Assembly (NCBI GenBank): GCA_038030265.1
Contig: CM075937.1
Coordinates: 28,562,198 to 28,626,197, forward strand
Source of the DNA: Corythucha ciliata
Taxonomy: Eukaryota; Arthropoda; Insecta; Hemiptera; Tingidae
Length of the DNA: 64,000 nt
Reading direction: 5' to 3'
A program made the translations under genes and the position numbers. A model generated the notes under the pieces. The model was not told the origin of the DNA, did no database searches, and saw only the letters and a program-made list of their open reading frames with translations. Positions 22,587 to 34,103 of the stretch are shown piece after piece; the stretch's first letter is position 1; each line of letters starts with the position of its first letter.

Positions 22587-22774
22587 CCGAATGGAAGAAG
22601 ACCTGTGCGAACCTCGAAGATTGCGTTGCGGGTGCCATACGTGACGCGAAAAAAGTTTAGTTAGGGTGCATTTTCCGCGCATTCAACTTATAAAATAAAA
22701 TGATTAGGCGTACAAGCTTAAGTCACGAGCGGTCAAGCCTTCAAGGACTCTTCCTCCTATCTAAAGTTGTCATG
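22586..22774. repeat. Left arm of a 4-kb-apart inverted repeat
   Basis: CCCGAATGGAAGAAGACCTG through CTAAAGTTGTCATG matches the reverse complement of 26670-26788, except for about 70 extra bases (from GACGCGAAAA to ATGATTAGG). One frame in the shared part is open in both arms, from PNGRRPVRTSKIALRVPYV, so the arms could be two copies of a gene end. Confidence 0.75.
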
Positions 22775-22789
22775 TCATATAATACTTAT

Positions 22790-22935
22790 TAATTTCTTAT
22801 ATAATTATTAAAGCGTGAGTTCCCCTTGAGGGGATTTATCTTATCTTATATACTTACTAAAGCGCAACTTCCCCTTCATCTTCTTATATACTTACTAATC
22901 TTATATACTTACTAAAGCGTAAATTCCCGTTAGAG
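22790..22935. repeat. Degenerate tandem repeat
   Basis: Units based on TATATACTTACTAAAGCG and TTCCCCTT recur three to four times with irregular spacing. Confidence 0.65.
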
Positions 22936-25900
22936 GACCGTCCACTGCCGTTCTCCGGTTTTTCTCGCTTTTCGGTTGTTTCTCTTATTCTCACCTTCAA
23001 CCACCCCGAAAGAGCCACCGTTCAACTTTTAATTTCTGATATTTCTCTGGCCCGGCTCCTTGGCCCTCCGGTCAAAACTTGTATTAATAAATAAAATCAA
23101 AAAAATCGAGCTTAGGTTACTTAAGTGGCTGAACTTGAGCAACCGTCTGTCTACGCGACTTCTTCTATCCCAAATAACCAGAGCAGGAAGCTTTCTCGTC
23201 TCTGATTTATATGAACCGGGCGATAGTGAATAAACTACAATACATTCAATTCAAGATTGATACTAGATAGGTCATAATATTTTCCTTTTTAAACTGCAAT
23301 GAAACTGAAGTTAATGACCTTTCGAGCGCTCGTCTACACTTCTTTTCGTGCTCTTACCAGGACAGACGTATACATAAAAAAGTTGAATGCACCAACAGTT
23401 TGGCCAGTTCTTCAGAGTGTCTTCCTATTACCCCTCCCCCCTACGCTCAGTGATATACTCTGATTTAAAATAAAAGAAGATTCTTCCTCAATTAATTGGG
23501 GGGGGGGGAAGTGGGCCGGCCTTGTGAATGCGTGAACAGTTTGTTTAACCCCTCCCCCGCTTACATTTGATTAAAGAAGTTCGCAGTTATATCCGCATTC
23601 AAGTGAAAGTTACTCGGTCAAGTTCATGCTAAAAAAAGATCGCGGAATAAAAAGTAAAAGTAACCTGGCCAAGTTCACGCCCCAAAAGTATGCGGAAATG
23701 TCTACCCATCCTGACATTGACAGTTCTTCAGTTTCGTATATAAAGCCCTGCAGAACTGATGTAAAAACCAATGTCTCGAGTGGTGAAGCATCTCCAAAGG
23801 ACGTCGCCGAAACAGTAAGTCCGCCCTTCCTTATGTTAGGATAAGGAAAAACACGTAATTTTGTTTTAATCATTTATTAAATTGAAGGAGTATAGCTAAA
23901 AGAAATAACATTATACGCAATGTCTTGCTTGAGGGTATTATAACTATCTCGAAGATTAGAGAGATTTTGCAAACAGCTCCGCTAATGCTAACGTTGACGC
24001 TGTTCACATTTCAACCAACGAAATGTTTACTACCAACGCGTACACAAAAATTAACTTTAGGGGGGGGGGATGGCGAACGCCATCTTTAGATCCCGCTCAA
24101 TCATTGTCAAGATATAACGGTATAGCCCCTTTCAGTGAGCGATCCAGGGGGCCTGTTCTGTAAAGTTAGCAACAGTCAAAACGACAGTTGATAGCGACTG
24201 TCGATTGTAGTGTTGTTATCAACAGTCGTTTTCTACAGATCGTTTTGTGTGTTGGTGTTCTGTAAGAACAAACTTCCATAAACAATAATGAATGTATTTG
24301 GATACAATGGACCACATCAATCGGAATTCGTTCAAATAGGTGTCCCAATCTGTCAGCTATGACTGAAGAAGTATCAGTCTACATAAAGACGAAAATACTA
24401 GCAATTGGAGAACCGCAATCTCTGGGCATTCATCCTGCTAATTCGAGAAAAAGTCAATCCAACTATGGATAGACATGCATGTAAAAAAAAAAAAATAAGC
24501 AACTTACTGCGTGAACTCGCTTGCAAAGACATTATTTTCCTTTTTTCTTAAGATTAGGATGTCGCCATACGAGGAGGCTAGGCCCTTTAAGCTTTAGTTC
24601 TGTTCTGTTAGTTCTGAGGTCCGTGTTCGTTTGGACGGTCCCCTAGAGCCTAGATCACGAGTTTCCCCTGCCCTGAGGCATCTACGTATCTTGTTTGTCA
24701 CATAACGAGAATTTTCCAATAATATCGCGAATTTGCTACCGCCGGCTCTCAATCCATACCTATAGCGGTTAAGCCCTGTACACACGGAGACATTTATGTC
24801 ATGACATCTACTGAAGCTGGTGTTGGCTTTTAGTTGAAACTGTCCTTTTCTCGTAGCGGTGTAGGTCTAAATCACTGAGGCTAAATCACCCCTTTTGGGC
24901 TTGGGGCTATTAAAAGGGAATAAACTAGCAAATTTTCCAGATTCAGAAGCTACACCTATTTGCCAAACAAATTGATTGAGCGATTGAATTTTCAGTTTCA
25001 AATGCCATGTTTCTTGCAGCCGAATGGTATGGTTTTCAAGCGGACTTTTTGGTGGAAGTGGACGCAGTCACACAGTCATGACTCAAGACTTAGCATCTGG
25101 GGTTTTAGGTTTCCTGGGTAAAAATACTTTTCAAGAGTCATTGGACGCTCACAACGTCGTTACTTTCCACAGTTTAGTCAAAATAGTCTTTCTGAGCTTC
25201 AAATGCAAGTATTTTGGCGGAAAAGCGTGATTAATTATCGGGGTGAAGGGACGAACGGACGGGAGAAGCTGCCGTAAATGGTCCTCCACACATACGGTGT
25301 CAGACATGGATACCTCCCGCTGCTGGTCCATAAATGATTTTTCCTACTCCTCCTCGTTTCGGATAGTTCCGTTGGAATCTCCGTCGGACTCACCGACGGT
25401 CACCGTGGGATATTCCAACGGACCACGTCGTGGGCGAGGTCGGGTAGTGTAGGGGGTTGATGACCGGGTGGCGTATTCAGGTTGAGGGGGTCGCGAGGAA
25501 GTTCAGGCGTTGTTAATCTGTTTTTTGTCATAGTTATATTTTCAGTGTTCGTCTACGTGAGGATCGATTGATTGTTGAATTTTGTTTAATTGAAGACTCA
25601 GAATAAATAACCCGGTGCGTGAGTGTCATGTTAAAAACCCCTTTTTGCCGTCACAAAGAAACCGACTAATATTCTAGGCAGGGCCGGATCTTGCTCTTTT
25701 GCCGCCCGGGGATAATTTGTTTTGCCATGCGGCTACCCCCCTCCCACAACTTCCTCCAAGACTTGAGGAGTCAGGCAAGAAACAAGAGAATGGATTTTGC
25801 AAGTTACTAGATGAAAACTAGATTCTTCAACCTGGCGAAAAACTTCGAGTTGGCTGCTACTTCAGAAATATGACATGTTGGTTTTTCGTGATGAACGCTT

Positions 25901-26190
25901 CCCAGAGTGCATGGGTTTCAATCCTACTCAAAGCATGCCGAGGTATAGTGTCAAGGGGGACAGACAGACCTCCCCGCGCCACTGTCCTGAGAGGGTACCT
26001 GAAAAGCTTAAACATGGAAGAATGAGGATTTTGTAAGTTTCATGCTCATGGATGTAGGATCGTGAAAAAGAGATGTGGTATCCACTTGGTCAACGCTTTG
26101 GCCCCATCCGACCATTTTTATTCCATCCGTCAAGGATAATAGAACAAATCAGGTGACCAGCAGTTTTTGTGACTAAATATTCGAACGCAC
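22936..26190. other. No recognised gene; part of the block inside the errantivirus-like element
   Basis: Short unrecognised frames only. A partial hairpin at about 24145-24260 (GGCCTGTTCTGTAAAGTTAG, ACGACAGTTGATA/TTATCAACAGTCGT) looks like a Harbinger-type MITE fragment. Poly-G runs occur at 23500 and 24060. The frame 25243-25452 is Ser-rich and unassigned. Confidence 0.4.
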
Positions 26191-26205
26191 TTGTTCAGTT
26201 CTAAA

Positions 26206-26550
26206 ATGCCTCCGTTATCGAACGCACAACAGAAAAATATTCAAGCACAGCCACTCAGCATACTGCATCTAGGAAGGGCGTATCTCATTCGCCAGCTCAT
26301 CTATCGATCGTCGGACAGCGGTCCGGTATGCATTGCAGTACTCCAAAGCCCGGAGGATTCGAATCTGACCATTCCCGTATACTTGCCTCAGCATTTAGTC
26401 GACTCGACCACTCCGGAAATGACGTCCGAGTACAACAGCAGATGTCCAGACATGTTCCTCGAGTACGCCGGCGAAGAAACAGAAATTATTCGCGTGGACT
26501 TTCCTGACAACAAAGTTGAATGTGAATCGTATTTAGTACTATTTCTATAA
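26206..26550 (+). CDS. Small protein of unknown function, copy A of a three-copy family
   Basis: A 114-codon frame from ATG with a polyadenylation signal (AATAAAATA) right at its stop. After a variable N-terminus it shares with copies B (27178-27474) and C (46909-47290) the order LI(Y)RS, GPVCIA, a variable loop, VYLPQ-(H/R)-(L/F)-VDS-T-P-EM-S-YN, an aliphatic strand ending in a Tyr, and a charged C-terminus (here IIRVDF). I know short (~100 aa) insect proteins with this GPxxIAxL...VxLPxRF pattern, but no assigned function. Copy C sits immediately downstream of a DNA polymerase B remnant, so a role in a PolB-encoding mobile element or endogenous virus is an inference. Start and stop look intact. 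Confidence 0.65.
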   Translation: MPPLSNAQQKNIQAQPLSILHLGRAYLIRQLIYRSSDSGPVCIAVLQSPEDSNLTIPVYLPQHLVDSTTPEMTSEYNSRCPDMFLEYAGEETEIIRVDFPDNKVECESYLVLFL

Positions 26551-26669
26551 TAAAATATTTAACTTGCATTGTTTCTTGTTTTCCCTATTCATTGACATTG
26601 ACGGAGGGGCCCAGACGCCCAGCCTGAGTTTTTGCCGGAAGGGGGAGGGGGAGGGTATTGTCCTTTGGT

Positions 26670-26788
26670 CATGCCAACTTTAGATAGGAGGAGGAGTCCT
26701 TGACGGCGTGACCGCTCGTGACGTACGCTTGTACGTATGGCACCCGCAACGCAATCTTCGAGGTTCGCACAGGTCTTCTTCCATTCGG
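26670..26788. repeat. Right arm of the inverted repeat
   Basis: Reverse complement of 22586-22774 lacking the ~70-bp insertion. On the minus strand an open frame starting near 26840 runs through it (AIVPNGRRPVRTSKIALRV) to a stop near 26668. Confidence 0.75.
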
Positions 26789-26924
26789 GACAATGGCTTC
26801 ATATCCTTTGAGGAGATACACCGCGACGGATAGCGGGGGCGAGCCCTCAGGCTATGACGACATAAGCGTGCGGAGAGCGCGGACGGGACCGCTGACAGGA
26901 TGCTGATGTCATCTTCTAGACACA

Positions 26925-27110
26925 GTGGGGGGGGGGGACTAAGCCATGCGAGGAGCACTGACGAAGTTAACAGGGGGTACCCGCGGCGGTTGGACGGGGG
27001 CAGTCGAGGGGTGGCCGAGGGCAGGCGAGGGGGCTGATGGGCGGGGGACAGGCGAACTGGGGGCGGGGGCTGTGTCCGGCGTTGTCCCCAGGGGAAGGTC
27101 ATTTGGGATC
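26925..27110 (+). repeat. G-rich tract, G-quadruplex-prone (1)
   Basis: Starts with a run of ten Gs and continues with GGGGGC, GGGCGGGGG and GGCGAACTGGGGGCGGGGG words between small genes A and B. A related G-rich tract is at 27525-27690. Confidence 0.75.
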
Positions 27111-27177
27111 AATAAATCATTTTTGCCTTGTTTGGCTAATTAAAAATATTCGCACCGACTTTCGTACTGTTTCGTAA

Positions 27178-27474
27178 TTGCCAGATGTTTGTTACAACGT
27201 GCCCGACGTTCCCTATCTTGTGCGGCGATTAATTTACAGATCAACGGGGACGTTTGGCCCTGTATGTATCGCTTCAGTGTCTGACATGTCGGAAGGAAAG
27301 GTGATCAACGTTTATCTACCCCAAAGATTCACCGATTCAATGAATCACGAATTGGCCTCAAAGTACAACATCGGCGGACCTCCTCTCTACCTCATCTACG
27401 ACGGGGAGCACGATGGCACATATAACGTGCATTTTGAAGATAGTCCATGGAAAAAACCCGTTGTGTATAAATAA
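27178..27474 (+). CDS. Small protein of unknown function, copy B
   Basis: The open stretch from 27178 to the stop at 27474 (98 codons) has no obvious ATG in frame. A TAATTGCCAG acceptor-like site at 27175-27184 suggests a 5' exon upstream or decay of the start. The shared core is clear: YLVRRLIYRS, FGPVCIASV, VINVYLPQRFTDSM, ELASKYNIGGPPLYLIYDGEHDG in part, then an acidic/basic tail. Polyadenylation signal AATAAAATTTAT overlaps the stop. It is about 620 bases downstream of copy A in the same orientation, and diverged enough to be an old duplicate or a second gene of the same element. Confidence 0.6.
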   Translation: MPDVCYNVPDVPYLVRRLIYRSTGTFGPVCIASVSDMSEGKVINVYLPQRFTDSMNHELASKYNIGGPPLYLIYDGEHDGTYNVHFEDSPWKKPVVYK

Positions 27475-27524
27475 AATTTATCTAAACTGACAACTTGTTT
27501 TATTTCATGGGAGAGACGGCGGGG

Positions 27525-27699
27525 GTGACCTCCGGACGGTGGCGGGCGTGGCGGGGGGCAAGGTAAGACGGGCGAACTGGGGGTGGGGTCCTTTGCGTCG
27601 TACCCTCCGAGCGGGGCGGAGGCCGTGGTGGTCATCGAACTGGGGGGTGGGCAAACTGGGGTTCGGGGGTGGCTCGGTGTCTTGGTGTCCTTTATCCCT
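27525..27699 (+). repeat. G-rich tract, G-quadruplex-prone (2)
   Basis: Shares words such as GGGCGAACTGGGG with 26925-27110. It separates small gene B from the gypsy RT fragment, and its open frame runs by chance into the RT. Confidence 0.7.
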
Positions 27700-29168
27700 T
27701 GCGTCCTCCTTTTACACCTACTACCTGATATTTTCACGTATTCCAAATGTGTTGGTTTATATGGACGATATAATCGTTTATTCGGATAACTTAGAGGAAC
27801 ATAAAAAACACCTAAAGAAAGTTTTCGAACTATTTCAAAACCACAACCTTAAGATACAGCTTGATGAAACCGAATTCTTCAAAAAAGAACTTGCCTACCT
27901 CGGTCATATTGTGTCTGAGAAAGGTATTCAACCAAACCCCGCCAAACTAGAAGCTATTGCAAAATTTCCTATTCCTATGAATCAAAAACAAATAAAACAA
28001 TTCCTTTGATTAACTGGCTACTACAGAAAAATGATTAGAAACTATGCAAAAATTGCCAAACCTTAAACCTCGTTACTACGAAATGACTCAACTATTGATG
28101 CTTCAAACCCCGAATTTCTTAATGCAATTAATACTCTAAAATCTTTACTTCAAAACAATTCCATTTTGCAGCCACCGGATTTTAATAAACCCTTTTTATT
28201 GACTACAGACGCTTCTAATTATGCTATAGGAGCAGTCTTATCCCAAAATGTTAACGGAAAAGATCTACCAATCTCTTATGCGTCCCGAACTCTGAATTCG
28301 AGTGAAGAAAGATAAAGTACAATAGAAAAATAACTTTTAGCAATTGTATGGGCATTCAAATACTTTAGACCTTATATTTACGGAAGACGCTTTACCATCC
28401 AAACAGATCATAAACCTTTACAGTATCTTCATAACATGAAAGAACCCGGCGCTAAGATGCTGCGGTGGAAATGCCAACTGGCAGATTATGATTTTGATAT
28501 AAAGTACGTCCTAGGAAAAACGAATTACGTAGCAGATGCATTATCCAGAAATCCCGTTCAAAATTTAAATGCAATCGAAAATGACGAAATAAACCCAGAT
28601 GAAGTTTTAAATCAATTTTTAAATGAGACCCAAAATAGTGTAAATTTTCCAAATCCAGTTGAATCTTTAATCTCACATCCAAATGATGAAAACCAACCTA
28701 ACGAAATTAAAGACGATGATAGTTTAGCTACCATCCATTCACAGTTAAGCTCCTCAGGAAATATAGTTCTTGTTGATGACCCGTTAAAATGTGTAAATGT
28801 AGAAAAATCCCAAATCGTAATTCAAAGAGGAAAACCCATGCTCAATAAAAACGTCGGTCTCTTTCATTCCACAAAGAGTATGGAATACCGCTTGGCCTTA
28901 TCATTCTGACTTGGAAAAATACTGTTTAGAATTTTTGGAACCCAATAAAACGTATGGAGTTTATTGCTCTGATGAGAATTTAAAATTAGAGGGCGAAGTC
29001 CTAGATCAAGTATTCCTCAAGTTCCCAAATATTGTTGAGGAAAAATTTCCCACCGTCAGAATAAAAAGATACAAAAAACTTAATATAGACGTTGGAGAAA
29101 AGGACGATAGATTAGATTTAATTACAGGTCAACACTTAGGCAAAACTAGTCATACCGCCGGTGTGGAC
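27700..29168 (+). pseudogene. Errantivirus-like pol: RT palm to integrase start
   Basis: Begins in the middle of reverse transcriptase, with the catalytic YMDD at 27758-27769, then the AYLGHIVSEKGI thumb motif, the TTDASNYAIGAVLSQ RNase H entry (Asp of TTDAS), QTDHKPLQYL, and VADALSRNP. The frame has stops at about 28009, 28062 and 28314. It continues to 29168 through the RNase H-integrase linker and ends at a H-x-GKTSH-like start of the integrase zinc finger. The orientation matches the LTR pair, so I take it as the host element's own pol. The front of RT, protease and gag are gone, replaced by the block that ends in the G-rich tract. Integrase is cut off at the BEL/Pao junction. Confidence 0.85.
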
Positions 29169-29289
29169 CCTCAGTGATTTTGTGAGCCGGAAGTCGAATT
29201 TTCCTTGGCTGTGATTTTTTTTGGTTTCTTCTTCATTCTTGGAATACATCTCCACCGGAGGTAAGAGTCATGACGGGCCAGCTGTCTTT

Positions 29290-30565
29290 CTATGGAATAA
29301 TGCTTGATTTTCTGATAGGAAAAATTGATTTGAAAGAAAAGGGTTCTTCGTTTCCCCCCCCCCCCTGATTCAGTCGCTTCGCCGCCGCTTGAAAGTTTGT
29401 GCCACATTCAGAGTGGATCACAGCCGGAAGACCCCGCCTAGCACAGAAACGCTGCAAAGCCGCCAGAAAGGCAGCCTCAGAAAGAGCAGTCACCAATTCC
29501 AAGTGGACAGCACGAGAGGCGAAACAAACAAAAACCGCCACATAACATTTCAAAATATGAGAAGTCCGGACTCCGGAAGATCTGTAGCTAAAGGGACCAG
29601 CGTAGTCCACCCCACCCCAGTAACCGAAAACGGGCGGGAAACCGTGACCCGAGCAGCGGGTAAGTCAGCCATCATCGGGGCAAACGGCTTAGCCTTAAAC
29701 CTATAACACCGCAAACATCGAAAAATTCGTTGCCGAACGACACTACGCGCTGACAACACCCAAAACTCTCTAGACAATAACGATAATACGAGCGATGGTC
29801 CCCCATGGTGGACAGCACGATGAAGACAATCAATGAACACATGCGTCAGGCCACTGTGTTTAGGCAACAAGACCGGATGCTTTGCATCATCGGAGAGGTC
29901 GGAATTTCGCAGTCTGCCCCCCACCCGCATCACACCCCGGTCATCCAGAAACGGGGCCAGCCGCTGCAGCTGACTCGAACACAGCTTCCCCAGACGACAT
30001 GCCTCAATGTCAGCAGGAAAACACGCCATCTGGACTGCCTTAACCCACAGGGTCTTGGCACCTCAGTCAACGATCGACGAGAACTCGGATTTTTGAAGTT
30101 GAAGATGGCACGCATAACAGTCGCACCGACTCGCACCGCCCTCAAATAAGACGAGAATCTCTCCAGGACAACGCAAAAAAAATCAGATGAAGCCGGGGGC
30201 GCCGTGTGAACAGCACACAAAACGCGAGATTCCCGAGTCTCAGGCAGATTTACAACAGGGGGACAAACGGCATCAGGCCATTGGTCCTGCGGTAGGGACA
30301 GCCACGCAGGGCCTTCAAACCACACCTTGTCACTCAACAGGTCAGTCGGGGTACAGCCCCGAGACGCGACATCTGCGGGATTCACCGCAGTGTTCACATA
30401 GGACCATCTCTCGGGAAGAATCCGCTCAATAACTGTGACCACCCTGTTGGCCACGAATTGTTTCAATTGATGAGGAGGGGCCCTCAACCACGCCAATACC
30501 ACACGGGAGTCGGACCAGCCGAAAACGTCCGTGTCAGAAAATGACAGACTCCAATTAGATTTCAA
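29290..30565 (-). pseudogene. BEL/Pao RNase H end and integrase, broken
   Basis: 30565-29930 continues the RNase H domain after a single in-frame TAA (DVFGWSDSRVVLAWLR, then NPADVASRG). A frame change near 30050 leads into the integrase zinc finger (30029-29550) with HRAVHHGGPS, the H-H half, and FRCLRCYRFK, the C-C half. After another shift the catalytic core appears at 29610 (MDYAGPF carries the first Asp). The second catalytic region reads HSECGTNF where SDNGTNF is usual, so the expected Asp is replaced by Glu. The core is then truncated, with the third catalytic Glu missing. Not functional. Confidence 0.82.
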
Positions 30566-32068
30566 TTAAGCCGCCAACTTGGCGACCAGGACCGCACCTT
30601 CCAGCTCAAGGCGGTTAATAGTGGTAGGTTTCAGTGGAGCCACCCGAGTCTTCGAAGTGACCAACCGCACCGCAATATGCCCCTCGGACGACACAGTGCG
30701 CAAATACGCCACGGCGGCGTATGCGACCTGGCTCGCATCGCAAAAGAAATGCAATTGCTTCTCAATGCACGTAGCAGACAACACACAGCGAGGAATTCTA
30801 AGATCCGCCAACGCGGGCAACTCCTCGGCAAATTCAGCCCATTTTTCGAGGACAGCCCGAGACGGGGCTTCGTCCCAACCAATGCCGAGACACCACAACT
30901 CCTGCATCATTACTTTGAACCGGATTGTTACAGCGGACAGCCAACCAACCGGGTCATAGATGCGAGAGATTTCTGATAGTAACTCTCTCTTAGTACAAGC
31001 AGCTCGCGAGAAAGAGACGCGGTAACCAAACAAATCCGTCAAAGGGTCCCATTGGATCCCTAAGACCTTAACTGAATTGTCGGTTTCAAAACCCAAAGTG
31101 GAACCCAAATGGTCAGCAGGAAGATCCCTCAACAACTCAGGGCGGTTCGACGTCCACTTTCGGAGCTCAAAACCTCCCTTAGCCAATAATCGAACCAAAT
31201 CATTTTTAAGGAGAATAGCCTCATCCAAGGTGGAACAGCCAGCCAGAACGTCGTCCACATAACTGGACGTCAACAGCACTTCAGCAGCACGAGGGAACTC
31301 AGCTCGATGGTCAGCAGCGAGCTGATGCAGGGTGCGAATAGCCAAGAATGGCGACGGTGTCACCCCAAAGGTCACCCTAGTCAATTCGTAGTCCTTAATC
31401 GGTCCCTCAGGCGATGAGCGCCACAGAATGCGCTGAAACCGGTGGTGTTCGGGATGCACAAAAATCATCCTGTACATCTGCTTAATATCGGCAGTGAAAA
31501 CAATTGGAGACAGTCGAAAATTTAATAGTACAGCCAAAATCTCCTGCTGAAGTGGTTTTCCTACATGAAGGAGGTCATTCAGTGACACACCGGATGTCGA
31601 CTTAGCCGACGAATCGAACACCACTCGCACCTTAGACTCAGCTCCCTCCCCTTTAACTACCGCATGATGGGGAATGTAATAATGTGGGTCAGCCATCTCA
31701 GTTACCGGTTTCAAATGCCCCAACGTCAGATATTCATTCAAACAGTCTACATATTTAACTTTCAAGCCAGGATCTCGGGCAAAACGCCTCTCAAGGCCCA
31801 ACAGGCGTCTCTCAGCAAGGGCGCGAGACCGTCCCAGTGTAGCGGGATTACCCTTAAAAGGCAAAGCCACAGAATATTGGCCAGTAGGGAGCCGCGCGAC
31901 AGAACCACGGAACAACTCCTCACCCTCCCGCTCCTCCGGAGGCGCAACAGACCCCACCGGAACACTCTCGAGCTCCCAAAACGCTGAAGCAGCGGGCCCA
32001 ACTCCAGATCGGACGAAACGGCCAACAAAGACTGGGCAGGACCGGATCCCCCCCTCGCAGACTACCAC
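30566..32068 (-). pseudogene. BEL/Pao reverse transcriptase and RNase H
   Basis: A 500-codon stretch without a stop. Residues about 105-300 are the reverse transcriptase: YIPHHAVVK, VRVVFDSSAKS, TADIKQMYRM (motif A Asp 194), ELTRVTFGVTPSPFLA, and SSYVDDVLAG (catalytic YVDD, 270-273). Next is the BEL/Pao-specific connection (RKWTSN, VLGIQWDP, KRELLSEISRIYDPVGWL). RNase H begins at about 435 with FFCDASQ. In the live element it would be part of a gag-pol polyprotein that copies element RNA into DNA. It is read from the overlapping protease frame upstream and ends at a single TAA followed by more RNase H. Catalytic residues visible in this stretch are intact. Confidence 0.88.
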
Positions 32069-32564
32069 CCATCAAGACCCAACCGAACAGGGTTTCAGCG
32101 GCGACCGGAAGCCCCGGAGAAGGGGCCGGCTTAATCGCCCCAGTCAAAATTCGACTTACGTCATTGATACCTAGAATTACATCAGCAGGATGGGACTCGT
32201 AAAAGCGAGGATCAGCCAAACTCAAATCAGAAAAACAAGCCACAAGGTCAGCGGATACCGAGGAGACGGGAAGGTTACCGGTGAGATATTTCTGAGCGAT
32301 CACCTCAGCCTCTATCAGCAACCGAGGCTCAGATCGACCATGTGGGCCGACATAACAAGAAACTCGTCCCCGGGACGATGCCAACGGAGTACCAACCAAA
32401 CCCGAAAACGACACCGACGAATGACACCGCGACAGTTTAAGACGCGACACGCATGCCTCAGAAAGAAGAGTCAGCTCGGAACCAGTATCCAAAAGCGCAC
32501 GAGCCTGGCAAGACCCACCAAATTCGTCGTACAGAACAACACGAGTGGTGGCGAGCGGCGCCAC
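31920..32564 (-). pseudogene. BEL/Pao retropepsin-like protease (DUF1758 type)
   Basis: The open stretch carries ARALLDTGSELTLLSE, the D-T/S-G active site of a retroviral aspartic protease, then the long BEL/Pao protease-linker with LTGNLPVSSV, HPADVILGIN and AAETLFGWVLMGG. The ETLFGWV motif marks the C-terminal side of this domain in BEL/Pao elements. It overlaps the gag frame at its start and the RT frame at its end, so small frameshifts separate what would have been one polyprotein. Confidence 0.82.
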
Positions 32565-34103
32565 CGAACTATTCGATTTAGCCGATGCACGACTAGGCAG
32601 CGGAGGCTCAGCGGGGGCCCCAGTCGAATCACCCCCCGACCCCCCGAAGGAGAAGCATTCCCAGCGATCGAACCACGAGATGGGGACAACCCGGGAACCA
32701 CTAGCGGAATCCTCGGCGGCGACGAGCCAGCCGCAGAAGAGACAACAGCCAAATGCGCGAGGGCAGCCGCACCACCACGCCGACCCAAACCAGATGAGCC
32801 ATCACCCCTGTGCAGCAGAGCGTGATGAGACGCCCTACAGACTTCACAAACAGAATTCGAAGGGCAATCCTTAAATTGATGATCCCCCAAACAGCGAAGA
32901 CACAAATGCGCACTCCGAGCAGCGGACAAGCGCTCCGACGCGGAAAAACGTCCAAATTTCTTACAGCTGGCAACTTGATGATGGCCTTCCCTGCAAACAG
33001 GACATAAGGGAACAGCCTGAGAGTGAGCAAGAACGCGTTGCACCGAATAACGCCTCGATTTAACACCAAAAGCGCTATTTGAGTGCCTACTAGGTGGAAC
33101 AGCCACAGAGACTCTCGACAGCGATTCACTGGCTTCGAGCACATTGCATTGTGCAGTCACAAATGTGAGGAAGCCCTCATATGTGACCTGGTCAGGGTTC
33201 GGGAATTCCCTAGCAAACTGCCTTTGTAGAGAGGCAGGTAACTTTCGCACCAACGAATAACACAGTAAATAGTCCACGGTCAGCGGGAACTTTAAGGTTT
33301 CCAACAGCCTAATACTTTCCGTTGTACGCGCTAAAAACCCCCTCAACTCACTAACACGCTCCGCAGGGGCAGCTTGCTGGAACAAATCAGTCAAAAAAGT
33401 GTCAGCAAGGAGTTTTGGTTTGTGATACGTTTGCTCGAGAAGCTTCAACGCAACTTTAAGATTACCAGATGAATCAGCAAGATTCTTAATCAGTTGCAGT
33501 GGCTCACCACTCAGTGATTGCTTTAAGTATCTAAGCTTGTGTGCCTCCGACAGTCCCACGTGAGAGCACACACTCTCCTCGAAGGCGATTTTAAAGGCGA
33601 GCCAGTCGCGCAAACTCCCATTAAACTTCACTAAATCCAACTTGGGCAAGGAACACGACACAAACGACTCAGTAGAGGTGGTTGACGGGGGAGAAGAGGG
33701 GCCAGCCCCAATCGCCTCAAGTTTTGGCGCTAACTCAACCACAACAAATTTAATATTACACAGCTCCGAATCCGCTTTGACGAACGCCACGTCAATATTT
33801 TTGTCCAGGCAGTTCCGGATGAAGATACTTCAGTTCGGAGTACAGCTCCCTCAATTCACCCGCAAGGGTCAGCGCCAAATCAGAATTTGCGAGAAACTTT
33901 CTCGCTGGAACCGAACCACCCCCCGCCTCAAGAGCTTCGACAGCTAAAACGTTCAATCTCTCCAGCTGCTCCACGCATGTACTAAACCTCGCGTAAGACT
34001 GTCGAAATTGTTTCTCCATTTTTCTTGTCATGAAGCGTATGCCAGCAGAAATAAAAATTGAGAATACGTCGGGGAAGTTTCGACTCATAATAAACCTTAT
34101 CAC
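32471..34103 (-). pseudogene. BEL/Pao gag
   Basis: Two frames. 34103-33792 gives the coiled-coil N-terminus (likely start MTRKMEKQF). After a one-base shift, 33790-32471 gives the DUF1759-type capsid region (LPKLDLVKFNGSLRDWLAFK, LSEAHKLRYLKQSLSGEP) and, from about residue 270, Cys/His knuckles (CPVCREGHHQVASC; LCLRCLGDHQFKDC; CEVCRASHHALLH). The knuckle series is typical of BEL/Pao gag. The last ~100 codons of this frame lie in the protease overlap and are probably out of frame. Confidence 0.85.

Noticed and set aside
25024..25230. GGSGRSHTV segment resembling a kinesin-type P-loop
   Set aside because: The Walker Lys and the switch motifs are missing, and no kinesin exons surround it.
26680..27102. 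140-codon Pro/Arg-rich minus-strand frame
   Set aside because: Runs through the G-rich tract (C-rich on this strand), and its composition explains its openness. The alternative frame in the inverted arm is more plausible.
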